Shown one piece after another: positions 33,301 to 45,246 of a stretch of 64,000 nucleotides of DNA (the first letter of the stretch is position 1; every line of letters begins with the position of its first letter). The stretch covers positions 7,006,001 to 7,070,000 of the forward strand of contig OZ316894.1 of the NCBI GenBank assembly GCA_973895155.1, written 5' to 3'. The DNA comes from Marsupella aquatica. Its lineage: Eukaryota > Marchantiophyta. The notes under the pieces are model-generated. The model ran no database searches, had not been told where the DNA came from, and was given only the letters and a program-made list of their open reading frames with translations. Made by a program: the position numbers and the translations under genes.

Positions 33301-34781
33301 GAGAACAAAAAGAAGTTCCTCTCATGATTCCCCACCTAGATTGTAGGCTTCTGTCTTTGGACTTCAGTAAACGATGAGAAAAAACGGTTCTTCTCATTTT
33401 CCAGCCCTACGTGCCAAGTGTAGATTATGTGTTTCTGCCCAGTCTATCGCTCCTTGGACTTCACTAAGTGATGAGAACAGAAAGACTACCGGCGATGGTC
33501 TAGCTGCCCTTGACAGTAATTAGATAAAATAAAATGAGTTGGACGGAACCACTACTTAACCGTCCTAGCCTGTGGTCCTGCTCTCTTTGTCTCTCTGTCG
33601 ACATTTACGGTGTGGAAATTGGTAGTGAGTTTTGATGTCAAGATCTTCGAGATCTGATTATTGTCCGAGTTCCAGTAAATCTTCTCAGAGCTAGGCACGG
33701 GGCTAGGCATCAAAGTGTGTCCCTGGTTAGTCAAGTCTTATGAGGAAAAGAGTTGATTGTGCGTTACCCCTAAATAAAATACGGACCCTGCGGCAACTGC
33801 GGTGAAGCGGCCGAGATGAGCATCTGCAAGAACCTCTCCAAAGAGTGGAGCCAGATTTGATGCGCTGAATGAGGCCGTAGATATACAGATAGCTTCCACG
33901 AGAGGCAAGTTCATTTGGCTCGTCAGGTATACGACAAGGTTATATGTTATTGTAGTCGATCCTAGCCTTTCGCCAATTTCGCTACCTGCAATACATTTTC
34001 ATAACGTGCCCCAAACCGTTGTCTGTTAATTAGCCACTGTTGCACCTAAACTAGGCATTCATCACCAATCAAATGACATTTGATGACATTTGATCTTCAA
34101 CATCGATCCGAGACTCTTGCTACGCCTCTCTACGCATTGGTCTTCTCCTGACAGCAACTAAGATGTGAAACGCGACCGAGAGATTTGATCAGCCTGTCGT
34201 TCCAGCTACCACCTCTTTCTTTAGCGTTATTTATTTAAACATTATCCGAGTCTCTGATCATTTAACGAACTTGCCTTGTAGCCGTCATTCGGAAGTGAGA
34301 TTCTAGCGTACTTGTGGAAGCAAGTTAAGGGACATGACTCCCTCAAAACATTGATCAACATTGCTCTGTGCCTAAACTATCAACATGGATAGGGCTGTCC
34401 CCATCTACACGTAATCCACATAATTATGTTGTTCTCCACAGCCATGGAAGTTCTCACGTCACAAGCTTCATCAGTCAGCGCTTGCAAATAGAACGACTTA
34501 CCCAAGATAAGGGGGGCTGTCTTCCGTCCTCTGGGCAGGACGATCCTCCAATTCGTCTCTCGGCCGAACTTGGTTCCAGGCTGGCAGGAAGCATTGCAGC
34601 AGCACGCAAACCTCGCAAAGAGTCTTGATCCGAGATCTAAAGAATTTTCCGCGGCAACATTCTCGTCTGTGTGATATTCAGCGGGAGGGATCACAACGCT
34701 GAGTCTCGCTTTCCTTGCAAATTCTGCTGTTGCCTCAGCTGCGTCTTCTAAAAATCTCTGATACCCACGAACGTCATCCAA
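27321..34781 (-). CDS. NRT1/PTR family (NPF) proton-coupled transporter
   Basis: Plasma- or organelle-membrane carrier of the NPF family, which moves nitrate, peptides or hormones with protons; the substrate cannot be told here. Exons, 5' to 3': about 34781-34502 (5' limit unsure), 33985-33768, 32214-31658, 30407-30239, 29792-29644, 28567-28383 and 27682-27321. All junctions are GT-AG and all phases agree. The second exon is 218 bp, as is typical of NPF genes, and contains the ExxER proton-coupling motif (EIGERLGSTTITYNLV). Other landmarks are LGSGGVRPCAAPCGADQFD, KWLDKAAI, QQALTMDRS, RRGLTSLQRVGVG and LEFFYDETP. The part from exon 2 on is about 548 residues, matching a 12-helix carrier. No in-frame ATG is visible in the first exon (the open stretch begins at a TTG), so the start may lie in a further upstream exon. 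Confidence 0.9.
33190..33495. repeat. Diverged tandem repeats in an NPF intron
   Basis: About four imperfect units of 70-110 bp in intron 33768-32215. They share a C(A/T)GTAA(T/A)CGATGAGAA-type start, a TTC(C/T)T(T/C)TCAT block, CTAGATTATAGG-like sequence and TCTGCCCAGTCTA. Nothing indicates coding. Confidence 0.65.
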
Positions 34782-34799
34782 AGGAACAAATTAACGTCA

Positions 34800-37180
34800 A
34801 GCATCCGAGCATCATTTAATATTGTCTGTAAGTTAGTTGATTATAACTGGAGGATGACGACATATGAGACAACTCAGACATGTAACGTAATCGCAAGATA
34901 GATACTATTAGATGTTCAGGAGCTCACTAATTTCTTTGTTTGGAGAGCAAGTTCTTAATGATTTTCCGTCTTTGCGCTTTTGACATGCACAGACAAGGCA
35001 TTGATCGTCCGAGTATTGATCATCTCGTCTCGGACGATCAACACTGTTGCTACACCAATGGCCAGCGACAAAATTCAACCTCGTATGTCCTTCCCCTACA
35101 ACCCCCTCTACCTAACAATTGACTGTGTTGTGTGAAGACAATGGGCTCTACGTTCAAGTTCGATTCACAATCCATCCCTCCGTCGCTCCTTCCTTCGCAT
35201 TCGATCCAAGTTACCTTAATTAAACCTTGCCTCCGTCTCTCTCCTGGGCCATCTCGATCTCCTTTCTAATTCCCCCCGAAGTATTTTTCAAGCTAGAAGT
35301 CTCAATTCAAAGCTGCACATCAAGTAGCAAAGAAAGCTCAACTTGCTGTAATGTGGTTCTGGACACTATAGCGTTCAAGAATAGTCTACTCCCAAGTCCA
35401 ATTGATTAGCTGATTCAGATTCGTGCTCTTCATTATCGAGTCCAATGTGGATGACTGTAAATCTTCTGGTATGGTACGTTGAGTCTCAATCACGTCCCGG
35501 TGGTTCTCAATTTATCACTCATGTGTTGGTGGTTTTTCTTGCTCAATGCTCATAATACATTTACGTCAATGCCAATGCAGGGATCGATCGATGGGATTGT
35601 TCACGTCAAATACCTGAATATCAGGTCCGGATACCGACTCGTTTTTCGGCGAGATTTCACTACCCATCGGCTCATCAACGGACCCCTGACGAATAGCGCT
35701 GCAGTCTGAAATTCTGTACAATTTACTCTCGTCTCCCCCTTTTACGGAATCAGGCTCATCAACTGAACTCCATCAACTGCTTTCCTTGAATCCCCTTTGT
35801 ACACCGTACGCATGTTCCGGTACACACTTCCTTAAAGGACGAATCCATTTCGTGACCTATGCGGGGGCTCCGTGAACGCGAGAACTGTAGGTACGCAGAT
35901 CCATTTCGTCGACATCAACCAGACTGGATTGAGTTTTCCTGTGCAGGAAGTGCGCGGGTATCCTCGATCGCTAGAGGCCAAGTCTCACTGCACTAGTAGC
36001 TCTGTCCAAGTTCAGGAACAATCACGATCATTCGATCCGGTTCACAGCATTTCACACCTTACCTCCCCAGTCAAAGTACCAAAAACAGGTACGGCACTAG
36101 CTGGCAGGTTGTGTAGATGGGTGAAAGCCACGGGTGAGTGCACGCTTGCGTGGGAGTTTCGCCAGGTACAGTAGAAGAGAAATAATGAATATCACGTCAC
36201 CATCAGTGGTGCCATTCTTCTCCTGGACCAGTGATTCTCAGCCAAACTCATCACTATAACCTGATCAGCCACAGCTTGCCGTTGCCAGCTAGTTGCTAGT
36301 CATCCTGATCGATCGAGTCGAGACTAGGATTCAATTCAATTCGGAAGCACCCACTACCTGGCCATGATCTCGGAGGCTCTGACTGGCTTCCTCCTTGTGA
36401 ATCCAACAAAGTACCTTCTGTCCAATTGGAAGTCCATTAAACGTAATCGTTCACCGTATGATCTCTGACTCGATCATTGGCCGAGCTTGAGTAATTGCAT
36501 GATCACTGAACTCCGTGTGTGACTCCGTCGAGCTCACCCCCCTCCCACCACATGAAGATCAGCTAACGTCGGCATGTGGGTAGACAGGATGTGTTGGTGA
36601 ACATATCCGACGTCCAGATCTACAGTAGCTGTAGCTCTTGGAGAGCTCCCGATTCACACTAATTAAGCCTTGCCTGAGTGTGTGGGAGGATGTGCAAAGA
36701 TTCACAATTTTGAGAGACCAGTTTTGATGCAATATGCACGGGACAGGAATCAAGTGGGGTCAAGCACCAGAGAGTAGGCCGGCCGACAGTGGATCATACT
36801 CTTCGATATCATCGGAGCCCACGTTCGGCGAAAACACACGCCACAGAGTATCGATGATGATTAGATTGCTCCTTCGTCCCTGCTGCAAGCTCGGAATCAT
36901 GGAGCATCTGGACAAAAGGGGCAACGCGATCAGTTCAGAAGGCTGTTTGATATAGTTCCCGTCTGAGTCTGCTGCTGAAATAATACTCCCTTGGTTGTCT
37001 GGCTGAAATAATACTCCGTTGGTTGTCTGGAGTAGTACTAAGCTCAACCTTTTCCCCATTAAAGAATTTATATTTCAATGTACGTTTTCAGAGCATTTTT
37101 TAAAGTAGGCTAGGATAGACACAAACTTTAGATGTGATGCGCAAATAAACAGACACGTGGACACAATGAAGGATTCATGC
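34800..37180. other. Upstream region of the NPF gene, no gene recognised
   Basis: About 2.4 kb with short open frames only. It should contain the NPF promoter and possibly its true first exon. A small direct repeat (GGCTGAAATAATACTCC(C/G)TTGGTTGTCT) lies near 36970-37030. I see no domain-bearing frame. Confidence 0.45.
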
Positions 37181-37184
37181 TTCC

Positions 37185-37450
37185 TTGGGGATTCTTTCAC
37201 ATGTTTATTAATTCTGTGACCAGTCCAAATAAGAGGACAACCCCACGCAGGAGACCAGGGAAAAGAAAACGACCCCTACCTACACTAGTAAAGTAACTAA
37301 AAGCAATAAAAGCAAACTAGGGAGGGGCTATCCAAGGCCCACAATAGTCATCAACCTTCAAAGCAGCCCAGGAAGGAGAGCCACAAAAAACACTAGGAGA
37401 AGTCACCAACTTCCCCTGAAGGAAGAAGCATCACCTCCACACCTACAGGT
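37185..37450 (-). repeat. Retroelement 3'-end-like fragment in reverse
   Basis: A non-coding, purine-rich stretch (ATTAATTCTGTGACC, GGACAACCCCACGC, AAGGAGAGCCAC, AGGAAGAAGCATCACC). Its reverse complement is T/G- and C/T-rich like the 3' ends of plant LINEs. Several other segments in the window (48520-48630, 49440-49660, 59810-59990) have the same character. The assignment rests on composition only. Confidence 0.35.
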
Positions 37451-37460
37451 GAGCAAAGCG

Positions 37461-37754
37461 ACAAACTAGGGTATCTCAAAAGTCAGGTTTGGCGGTCACC
37501 GGCCACCCCCTAGGAAGATGTTAGAGTACATTGGTAACACTTACCTATGGCAGTCATGACCAAACTAACTTACTTTTATGTGGGAGGTTACTTCTGAAGT
37601 AGTTGAGACAAACTAGGGTATCTCAAAAGTCAGGTTTGGCGGTCACCGGCCACCCCCTAGGAAGATGTTAGAGTACATTGGTAACACTTACCTATGGCAG
37701 TCATGACCAAACTAACTTATTTTGATGTGCGAGGTTACTTCTGAAGTAGTTGAG
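37461..37754. repeat. 147-bp tandem duplication
   Basis: ACAAACTAGGGTATCTC starts at 37461 and again at 37608. The two units are almost identical over their length (ACTTAC versus ACTTAT, TGGGAGG versus TGCGAGG), so the duplication is recent. It has no coding content. Confidence 0.92.
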
Positions 37755-38059
37755 ACGCCCTAGTAGAACTCTAGCTAGGACCATAATGACATCTACAACT
37801 TACAAAGCAACTGCCAGTTCAATCCTTGTCTCCCATATCATGTTTTTTTACATTTCAGTTTCCAAACATGACATGTAAACATGCATTCAACCTGTTATGA
37901 AAGGTTTTCAGTGTATTCTTCCTTCATTTGTAGTTAGTCGAGTATTAGAACGTTTTCATTGAATTCCTCTTACATTCTTACTCTGTCCAGGCAGCAGTCT
38001 TCTGCTGTTGTCATTCAACTGATGGAGTTAGATTCCATTGTTCTGGTGTAAACAACCTC

Positions 38060-39275
38060 TTACCCTTTCATATCATGACACTGTAAGATTCTGAGAATAT
38101 CTAGGAACATCCTGACCCTACAAAGTTTTAGTGTGAGATATATGCTTGATGGGCCCCCTGGTGAACCTTTCTTACCTGATGGGCCCCTAGGTAACTTTTT
38201 TTACCAAGTAGGACCCCTCTTAATGACCAGTACACCTGTTCTTGTGTGGTGCCTATACCTGTCCTTGTGTGGTGCCTACTATGTATGGTGACTCCAAGCA
38301 AACTGCACAGTTGAACCGTGCGGTCAACCTTGCATGGTCGCGCGACCAAGAAACCACGGAGATGATTTGGGAGAAACTGCGAAAAGCAACTGCCGCTGTC
38401 AAAACTATTAATGATTTGAAGACAATATGCATTATGTCTTTGGATTCAATGGGTTAATGCCTGAAGACTCAATGGATTATGTCTTCCCGTGTTTCAAGGT
38501 TTAGGGTTTACGGTGTACCCCGACACCTTTGGGTCTGTCTTCTTTTGAAATTGTTTGTATGCATGCACAGGGGAATATTACCATTTTTTGAGTACAATTG
38601 TCAATCATTTGCCAATTTTTGTTGTGGCGGCAGTAGGCAAATTTTGAACATTGAACTTGAATATTCTTTGTGGACATTTGGAGGTACCCCACACTGACGC
38701 TGACAGTCGTGCATGAAAACATCGTGAAAAACCCATGTGCGCAATGTGAAAAATATACCTAATAACTACCCCACGATACGGTAAAAATTTGAACCCAAAG
38801 ACATAATCCATTGTGTCTTCAGGCATTAACCCAGTGAATCCGAAGACATAATGCATATTGTCTTCAAATCGCAGTTTTGACAGCGGTAGTTGCTTTTCGC
38901 GATTTCTCCCGAATCATCTCCGTGATTTCTTAGTCTACCATGCAAGGTTGACCGCACGGTTCAACTGTACAGTTTGCTTGGAGTCACCATACATAGTAGG
39001 CACCACACAAGGACAGGTGTACTGGTCATTAAGAGGGGTCTTACTTGGTAAAAAAAGTTACCTAGGGGCCCATCAGGTAAAAAAGGTTCACAAGGGGGCC
39101 CATCAAGCATATATCTCTTTTAGTGTCCATCCCAATAACTTAATTTTGGAAACAATCCTCATACCCTTTCATATCATATCATAACAGTGTAAGGTTCTGA
39201 GAATGTCCGGGAAGATTTTGACCCTACAGGGTTTTGGTGTCCATCCTAGTAAACTAATTTTGGAGACAATCACTG
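38060..39275. repeat. Tandem repeat split by the hairpin element
   Basis: The sequence before the element (ACCCTTTCATATCAT, GTAAGATTCTGAGAAT, TGACCCTACAAAGTTTTAGTGT) is repeated after it at about 39166-39235 (ACCCTTTCATATCAT, GTAAGGTTCTGAGAAT, TGACCCTACAGGGTTTTGGTGT). CCATCC(C/T)A then follows both the element and the second copy. The element therefore inserted into one unit of an older tandem pair of about 120-130 bp. Confidence 0.85.
38126..39126. mobile_element. Non-autonomous long-TIR (Mutator-like) element with 9-bp target-site duplication
   Basis: The element spans 38135-39117 (983 bp). It starts and ends with the inverted pair GAGATATATGCTTGATGGGC / GCCCATCAAGCATATATCTC. It is flanked on both sides by the perfect direct repeat TTTTAGTGT (38126-38134 and 39118-39126). 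The terminal inverted repeats run about 38135-38485 and 38799-39117, with a 24-bp internal duplication in the left arm. The 310-bp centre encodes no transposase. Long TIRs and a 9-bp duplication are the signature of Mutator-like elements. As a near-complete hairpin it could form double-stranded RNA and yield small RNAs if transcribed. Confidence 0.9.
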
Positions 39276-40665
39276 ATGGTCATCATTAATTAAGCACTTA
39301 ACTTCAAACCAGACCAAACCAAACCTTTGAGCAATGTCCACACCTCCATGAACCACAGGAGCTGTTAGACCAGGGGCAGACTTTTGGAAGGCTTCATTTT
39401 GGAAGACACCATGAACGGCGCCGTACAGGAGGCCAAAGCTTTGAGTGTTGCGGGCTCTAAAAACTCTAACCATGTAGAATTTATAATTTAAGAAGAAACT
39501 TTGTTTCCCACATAAGAAATGAGCAGTTTTCTGTTTGCCCAGGTAACCTTTCACACCTTGTTATGGAAGTTCCAATAGGAGAAGGTGGTGCCTCTACCAC
39601 AAGCAATGCAATTGCAATGGAAGAGAAGGAGAAGATTAAGCCGACTAAGTTAATTGAAGTTTGACGAAAAGTGAAATGTTAAGATGCCAGTTAGGATGTC
39701 TGATAAATGAGGTGGACTAGGAGAATTAGGAGAATGCGCCTGACGAGCTGTGTCTTACCGGAACTGTCCCACCTCCATGTAGAGAACTCACTATACTGTC
39801 TGTGAAACCTGTGTATGAAATCGATATGTGAAACCAGGATTTTCATGTGTACATGAGGCTGATCAGGTGTCGTCACCTGGACCTTCCCACCTCATGTTCT
39901 CACCATACTGTCTGTGAAACCTGTCTGAAACCCCGGATTTTCATGTGCTGATCAGGTGTGGCCACTTGCACTCTACGCCGTTAGACAGAGCTTGCACTCA
40001 TAAATAGACAGATTTCATTGTACAAAGGACAGATCCTGGGATTCAAACTGGATGGCAGAAATTTTGGCGGATGGTTTTCTCTCTTAGTGTCCCTGAACTA
40101 AAGTGTGGACACAATTTTTCTTCTGTACAAATATGGAAAACATCAACAGACGACATGAAATGATTGAGAAATAGCTTAAGGCTTTTAGATATATTGGGAC
40201 TGAATGTTTGGCTGTATTTCTGCCATCACTCTAAAGTTTTCAGCTCACATTTCCTGGTTTTTCCCTGCTCTTGGGTGTTTCAATATGTGTGCAAGGACCT
40301 CCATCTTCCCTACTGAATTTAGGGAGTACATACTCCATGCCAATGGTGCAACTGATTCTGTCGAATTTGTCCATCATTTGCTACAGCCACACCACTTCCA
40401 AGGTACATACAACATTTGACCATGATCAGGCATTCTCAATAAAATACGTACGATTGGTCGAAGTATCCACTCCTGCACACAAAAAGCAGACGTCTAAGAT
40501 TTCCCGCCTCACAACATGAGATCAATGATTAGAGGCATATTTGAGTTTGCTGAATACATTTCCTTATAAGCTTTCGAGACTTTCTCGATGGCTTGGCCAT
40601 TAACATAAAGAAAGCTTTATCTAACGATGTACATACAGAGTCGGAACATAAGATGAATCTCTTTA
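39276..40665. other. Spacer downstream of the gamma-glutamyl hydrolase gene
   Basis: No domain-bearing frame on either strand. A direct repeat of about 50 bp (ACTGTCTGTGAAACCTGT and GGATTTTCATGTG, near 39791-39850 and 39907-39947) is present. Otherwise nothing is recognised. Confidence 0.45.
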
Positions 40666-43600
40666 TTAGCTCTTCCGTAAACTGGCAAGCCATTCAATCG
40701 CCAATTCTATCACAGCTGTAGTTCCAAGAGATCTAACCAAAGCAGATGAGCATTGAGCACACTTACCCATCTTTACCAGAGTATACTGGATTAGTATTGT
40801 AAATAAGAAACTCCTGCTCTTGTTTTTGAGAAGATGGAGCATGTTGCGACTTCCGAGCTTCACTGCAAGGACAAGAGACACTTGGTTAGAGCTAGCGACA
40901 CTAATAAGAACAATTTCGAAGTTGAGATAACCTTAGATGAGCGGGTTTTGGAAGGCCTAAGTTCTCACCTGATGACGTAGTTCGCCACGCTCTGAGTGAG
41001 TAGGCCTGCTGCAGAACTATGTGGGATAGTATCATATCCCCATTCAAACATATTTTTCTGCAAGCACAGGTCAATTTACAACAAAACACGTGAGTGGGCA
41101 AAACCGAACACCAAGTCATATTATTCTCACCCTCTTCCGATGCGTGGTGGCCCAATCTTGGACTAATTCAGCAGTCAGGGAGCCCGATCTCATAGATGTA
41201 TCTTTTAGCTGTGAGTGCCCACTACGGTTCAGGCAGCTACACAAGCTCGAAAAATACGTCCTACATTTTCCAGGAAACGGCTAAGAAAGGATGGTTGCTT
41301 ATAACGGATTGAAATCTGCAGCGTTGGCTTTACCTCGGGATGATACTGTACAGCCGTCACCGGATACTTCCTGCCTTGGACAGTAGATACGTACATCTGT
41401 AAAACACAAAGAGTTGGTCAATGCAATTTCAATCTTGCAACAAACAACCTCAGACATTATGTTTCCAAGCCCACTCCAAACCGATTTCGTTATGGGAGGC
41501 TCTAGTTGAATTGTAATTTAACCGATCATCAACATGGACAAAACAATCGATCCTTAGTAAAGGAAGAAGGGATCACCTTGTTGTTGTCATCTGGCGTGAT
41601 GGTGAGCACCTCGAAAAATTCTGAAAGCGGTTTCAGAGCAGCGAACTTACTTGGGCTCAAACCCCACTGCCAAAAATTGACACCCCATCAGTCTTTAATT
41701 CAATGACAAAAAGATATCCGCAACAGTAAGAAATCAAGGAACTTTTATCCAGACGTCCATACGTTCAACTTGCAATCACGGCGAGTGACAGACCTCACTT
41801 CTGGCAATGAGGTGGAAGGAGACTAAGCTAGAGCGACAGGATCTCAGAAAGATGAAGCTTGAGTTTCAGGTCTGGACTCGTACAGACAGCTGAAATACTT
41901 CCATGACTTGACTGTCCACTGCAAGAGAACATGTAATAGCATCATAAGCTAGTGGCGATTTGTCGTTGTAGTTTAAGGCGATACCTTGTGGTTTTCCAGT
42001 GCCAGATTCTCGGTGCTAACTTTCTCGATTAGGGCATCAGGGAACCTGTGAGAGAGATACGAGCAACCGCATAATTTCAGTTCAGAACTGTTATTGATCT
42101 GGAATATCCAACCAAACTAATCTCAGGTTGCCACTATACATCTCGGAACCCTGTATTCACTCCTTGTGCATTCGACTCTTTAAGAGACACTGGTATCCCA
42201 TCGAAATTTCCTAATATGTCACTTGAGAGATAAATAGTCTTCAATGTCTGTGTGAGGCATGAATCATTAATTAGATCCTTTCCGTAGGGCAGGAGGCTAT
42301 GCGTGTAGCATCACAGAATCCAGTGGCCGAGCTTTTAAGTTATTAAATCAGGTTGACGTACAATCCTCGATTATGTACTGACACTGTATATGCCAATCAA
42401 TGAAAACAGAAGAAATATTCTTAGAGCAATCTAATACACTGGGGCGATTGCGGCACCAATCGTTGAACTAGCACTCTGCAAATGGGAAACCAGGACGCAC
42501 TTTATGGCCCATTTTTTCTTGTCTTTCGTTTGAAGTTTTGAACTTTAATTTTGTGGCTCCTTTCCATCTCACCGAACCCCCCTCAAACCCACTGATCTCC
42601 CCCCGTCATTAAAGATGGAGGATCTTCGCCATTCTCCAGAAGTGGAAGCAACTGGAGCTCATTTTTGGGAGAAGGGCACTTCGGAACGGAATTTTTTCCG
42701 TCCCTTTCTAAAACGAGCCTCTATTCAAAAATTATTGCAGAGGGCTCAGTATGGTTTTCCATTAGGTGCCAAGTTTAAAATCATCCGACGGGGAATGTCG
42801 AAAGGAAAACAAGATCTGTTCTGTAAACCCTTGTACCTCGACATTACAGAAAACATGTCCTGTGCTCATCGAGGCTCGAGAGGGTCTTAGTTGAGTCTAA
42901 GTATAGGTCTAGGAGGAAACGATATGCAAGCCATGAATGAGTTCACAACAAACGAATGTGAGGCTTCCTGGAAATCTTGACTCGCTTGTTAGAAAGAAAA
43001 TTTTACCATTTGAAAAAGCTCTTGTCTTTGGCAGCTTCGTTGACGAAAAGCAAAGGAGCTGGTTTCTTCTGTGCTTTGAACGGCTCCAGCACGTTGTGGT
43101 CCTACGATCCCAAAGGAAAACACTAGTCAGACGCCATGCTACTCTGAAATAAAATCCTGACCAATCCAAAGACATCCGTGTGCCACGAGCATTCATACTG
43201 TAAAACACTTCTGTTGGCCCGATACAGAAGCTACTTAACGTACAGAAGGCAGATGGCTGTGTACCTACCGTAGTTCAATCAGTACAAAGCGGAAGCGTGC
43301 ACTATGCATTATTTACTAAATTTCTAAAACACTACACACAAGGGTACATTGTCATGGGACAGACGCAACCGCATTGAGCTGTTGTCTCTCTATTGAGAAA
43401 GACAAGGTATTAAAGTGCAAAACGCGTACACCCTAGTGCAGGTGAGAGACTTACTATTTTTGAACTTCGATGAGTAATGAAGGGCAGATGGTAAGCAAAA
43501 AATGACACTGTGACCGTGGCAGACGATGGTCATGGAAACAAACATGACAGCCAGTCTAGGTACCGTTAAGTGATGAATTGATCGATTCCTTGTGCAGCGA

Positions 43601-45246
43601 AGCATACCTTCGTGGTGAGAACGGCGAGAAGCTCGTATCCCAAACACACACCGTAAATGGGGAAGTAATCTCCATTATCGTTCGCCTCTAAAGCCCACTG
43701 CACAATGCAGTTGGATCATGTTAGGACAAACTCTTGCTTGCTCTGGACTTCCAAGCATTGCCCTGCCCCGCCTTCTATCTCAGTCGTGATTGGGCTATCT
43801 GTCACGAGGACGAGGTGTGTCGTAAAGCAGAGTGCGCTCAAAGAGAGATGACGAATACTCACGTTGAAGAGCTTCTCAGCTGTTCGGTAGAATGGTCCGT
43901 CTTGCAGGCTGGCATCACCTCCAGGGAGTAAAATTCCGTTAATAGCGGCAAATTTCTGCACAGATCAAGCAGCCAGTGACTTAGGACTTACTCATGTAAA
44001 TTACAAGGATTGTCGAGTTGCAGGGTATATTCAGGTTTTACGCTGCTCAGCATCTAGAAGACATTCTGCTGAAGAGGAGCAAAAATTTGGAATTGAATGA
44101 GATTCTGGACGACGGCGAGCTAGAGAGCCTCCGTCTTTGCCCTCCCCTAGGCTAAGGGCTGCTGAACCATGAGCGAGAGACCGATACGAGTCGCAGAATG
44201 CACATGTGCATTCCTTTGGTGATTTAAGCCTGTCACCGGCATCAGGATTTCGACAGGTTTCTTCTCCCTCGCATTGAAGTGTAGCGCAAATTTTGCCCAT
44301 TTTTGGATCCATGGTCTGATTGTATCTATGGGCACAGAAATTTCCATTCGTTCCCGTGGCATGGGCAAGGGACATCACGTGAACAATCCTCCTTTCCTCT
44401 GGTCATCATACGTACCAAGTTCAAGTTCCGTTCAATAGATTGACAGGACAGAAGGCACGAACGATTTCTTTCCTCTGTTACCCACTTAGAATTACACTCC
44501 TTCGCCGGGCGTATGAGAAGATATGACTCACTTCTTTGTTCTCCGCTGCCCACTCAAGGACCACCAATAGCGCTTATAATGTTAACGTTCCAGAGGGTCC
44601 ATTCCTCAACTTCCTCAACTTCGAACTCATCATCGTCGGGTGACGACATGGACCCAAGTACATCCACTGATGTGAAGTGAAAACGCCCAATGAATTCAAG
44701 GACGGGACAACTACACCAAAGAAACCAAGGAACCCAAATGCAAGAGATGCACGGGGGCAATTGGAGGAAATGGCGCAAAGAATGGAAACAATAACCTTGT
44801 CATGCTTCCGACTCTCTCCGAAAGATTTCCAAATTCCAGATGAGATTGGAGAAGAGGGAATGAACGCAGAGTACACCTGGTGGAGAAGAGGGAATAAAAG
44901 CAGGGTGTACCTGCTTCAGGATCTCTTCGGGCTCGTTGTAAATAAGGGGAACCACACGAGCTCCACCTGACTCCACGAACTTTACATAAGACGCAGCAAT
45001 ATAAGAGATACGAGCTGGGTCACTCGTCCTGGAATTGATAATCTTTGAGCCGTCTCCGTCTCCAGGCTGGGAGAGAATCCCAATCAAGGGTCTGGAGTTG
45101 AGCACCTTCTCTTCACCCCAAAATGGACTTCTTCTCTCGGAGGGGAGCTGAATCGGCCGCATCCCATAGACTTGGAGGAGGAGAGATTGTGCACAAAGCA
45201 CAACCGCCACCTTGCACACTGCTGGAATTCCCATCCTTCTTCCCAT
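40666..45246 (-). CDS. GGH: Gamma-glutamyl hydrolase (folate polyglutamate hydrolase)
   Basis: Class-I glutamine-amidotransferase-fold peptidase that removes glutamate tails from folates, in plants in the vacuole. Exons, 5' to 3': 45246-44911, 43955-43863, 43697-43608, 43101-43007, 42045-41985, 41666-41577, 41396-41334, 41057-40969, 40862-40767 and a probable last one, 40681-40666. All junctions are GT-AG and the phases agree without a frame break. The N-terminus ([20 protein letters not shown]) looks like a signal peptide. Landmarks are [45 protein letters not shown], the nucleophile Cys in [10 protein letters not shown], the His in ENHKWGLSPS, VQYHPE, NMFEWGY and [20 protein letters not shown]. 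The length, about 343 residues, is normal. The very end (last 16 bases) is uncertain because the usual DEVY-type tail is not seen. Confidence 0.93.

Noticed and set aside
38128-39184. Open frames inside the hairpin element
   Set aside because: They mirror each other through the inverted repeats and do not encode a transposase.
42615-42890. 91-codon plus-strand open frame inside a GGH intron
   Set aside because: No recognisable domain and no splice or promoter signals; it is probably chance.
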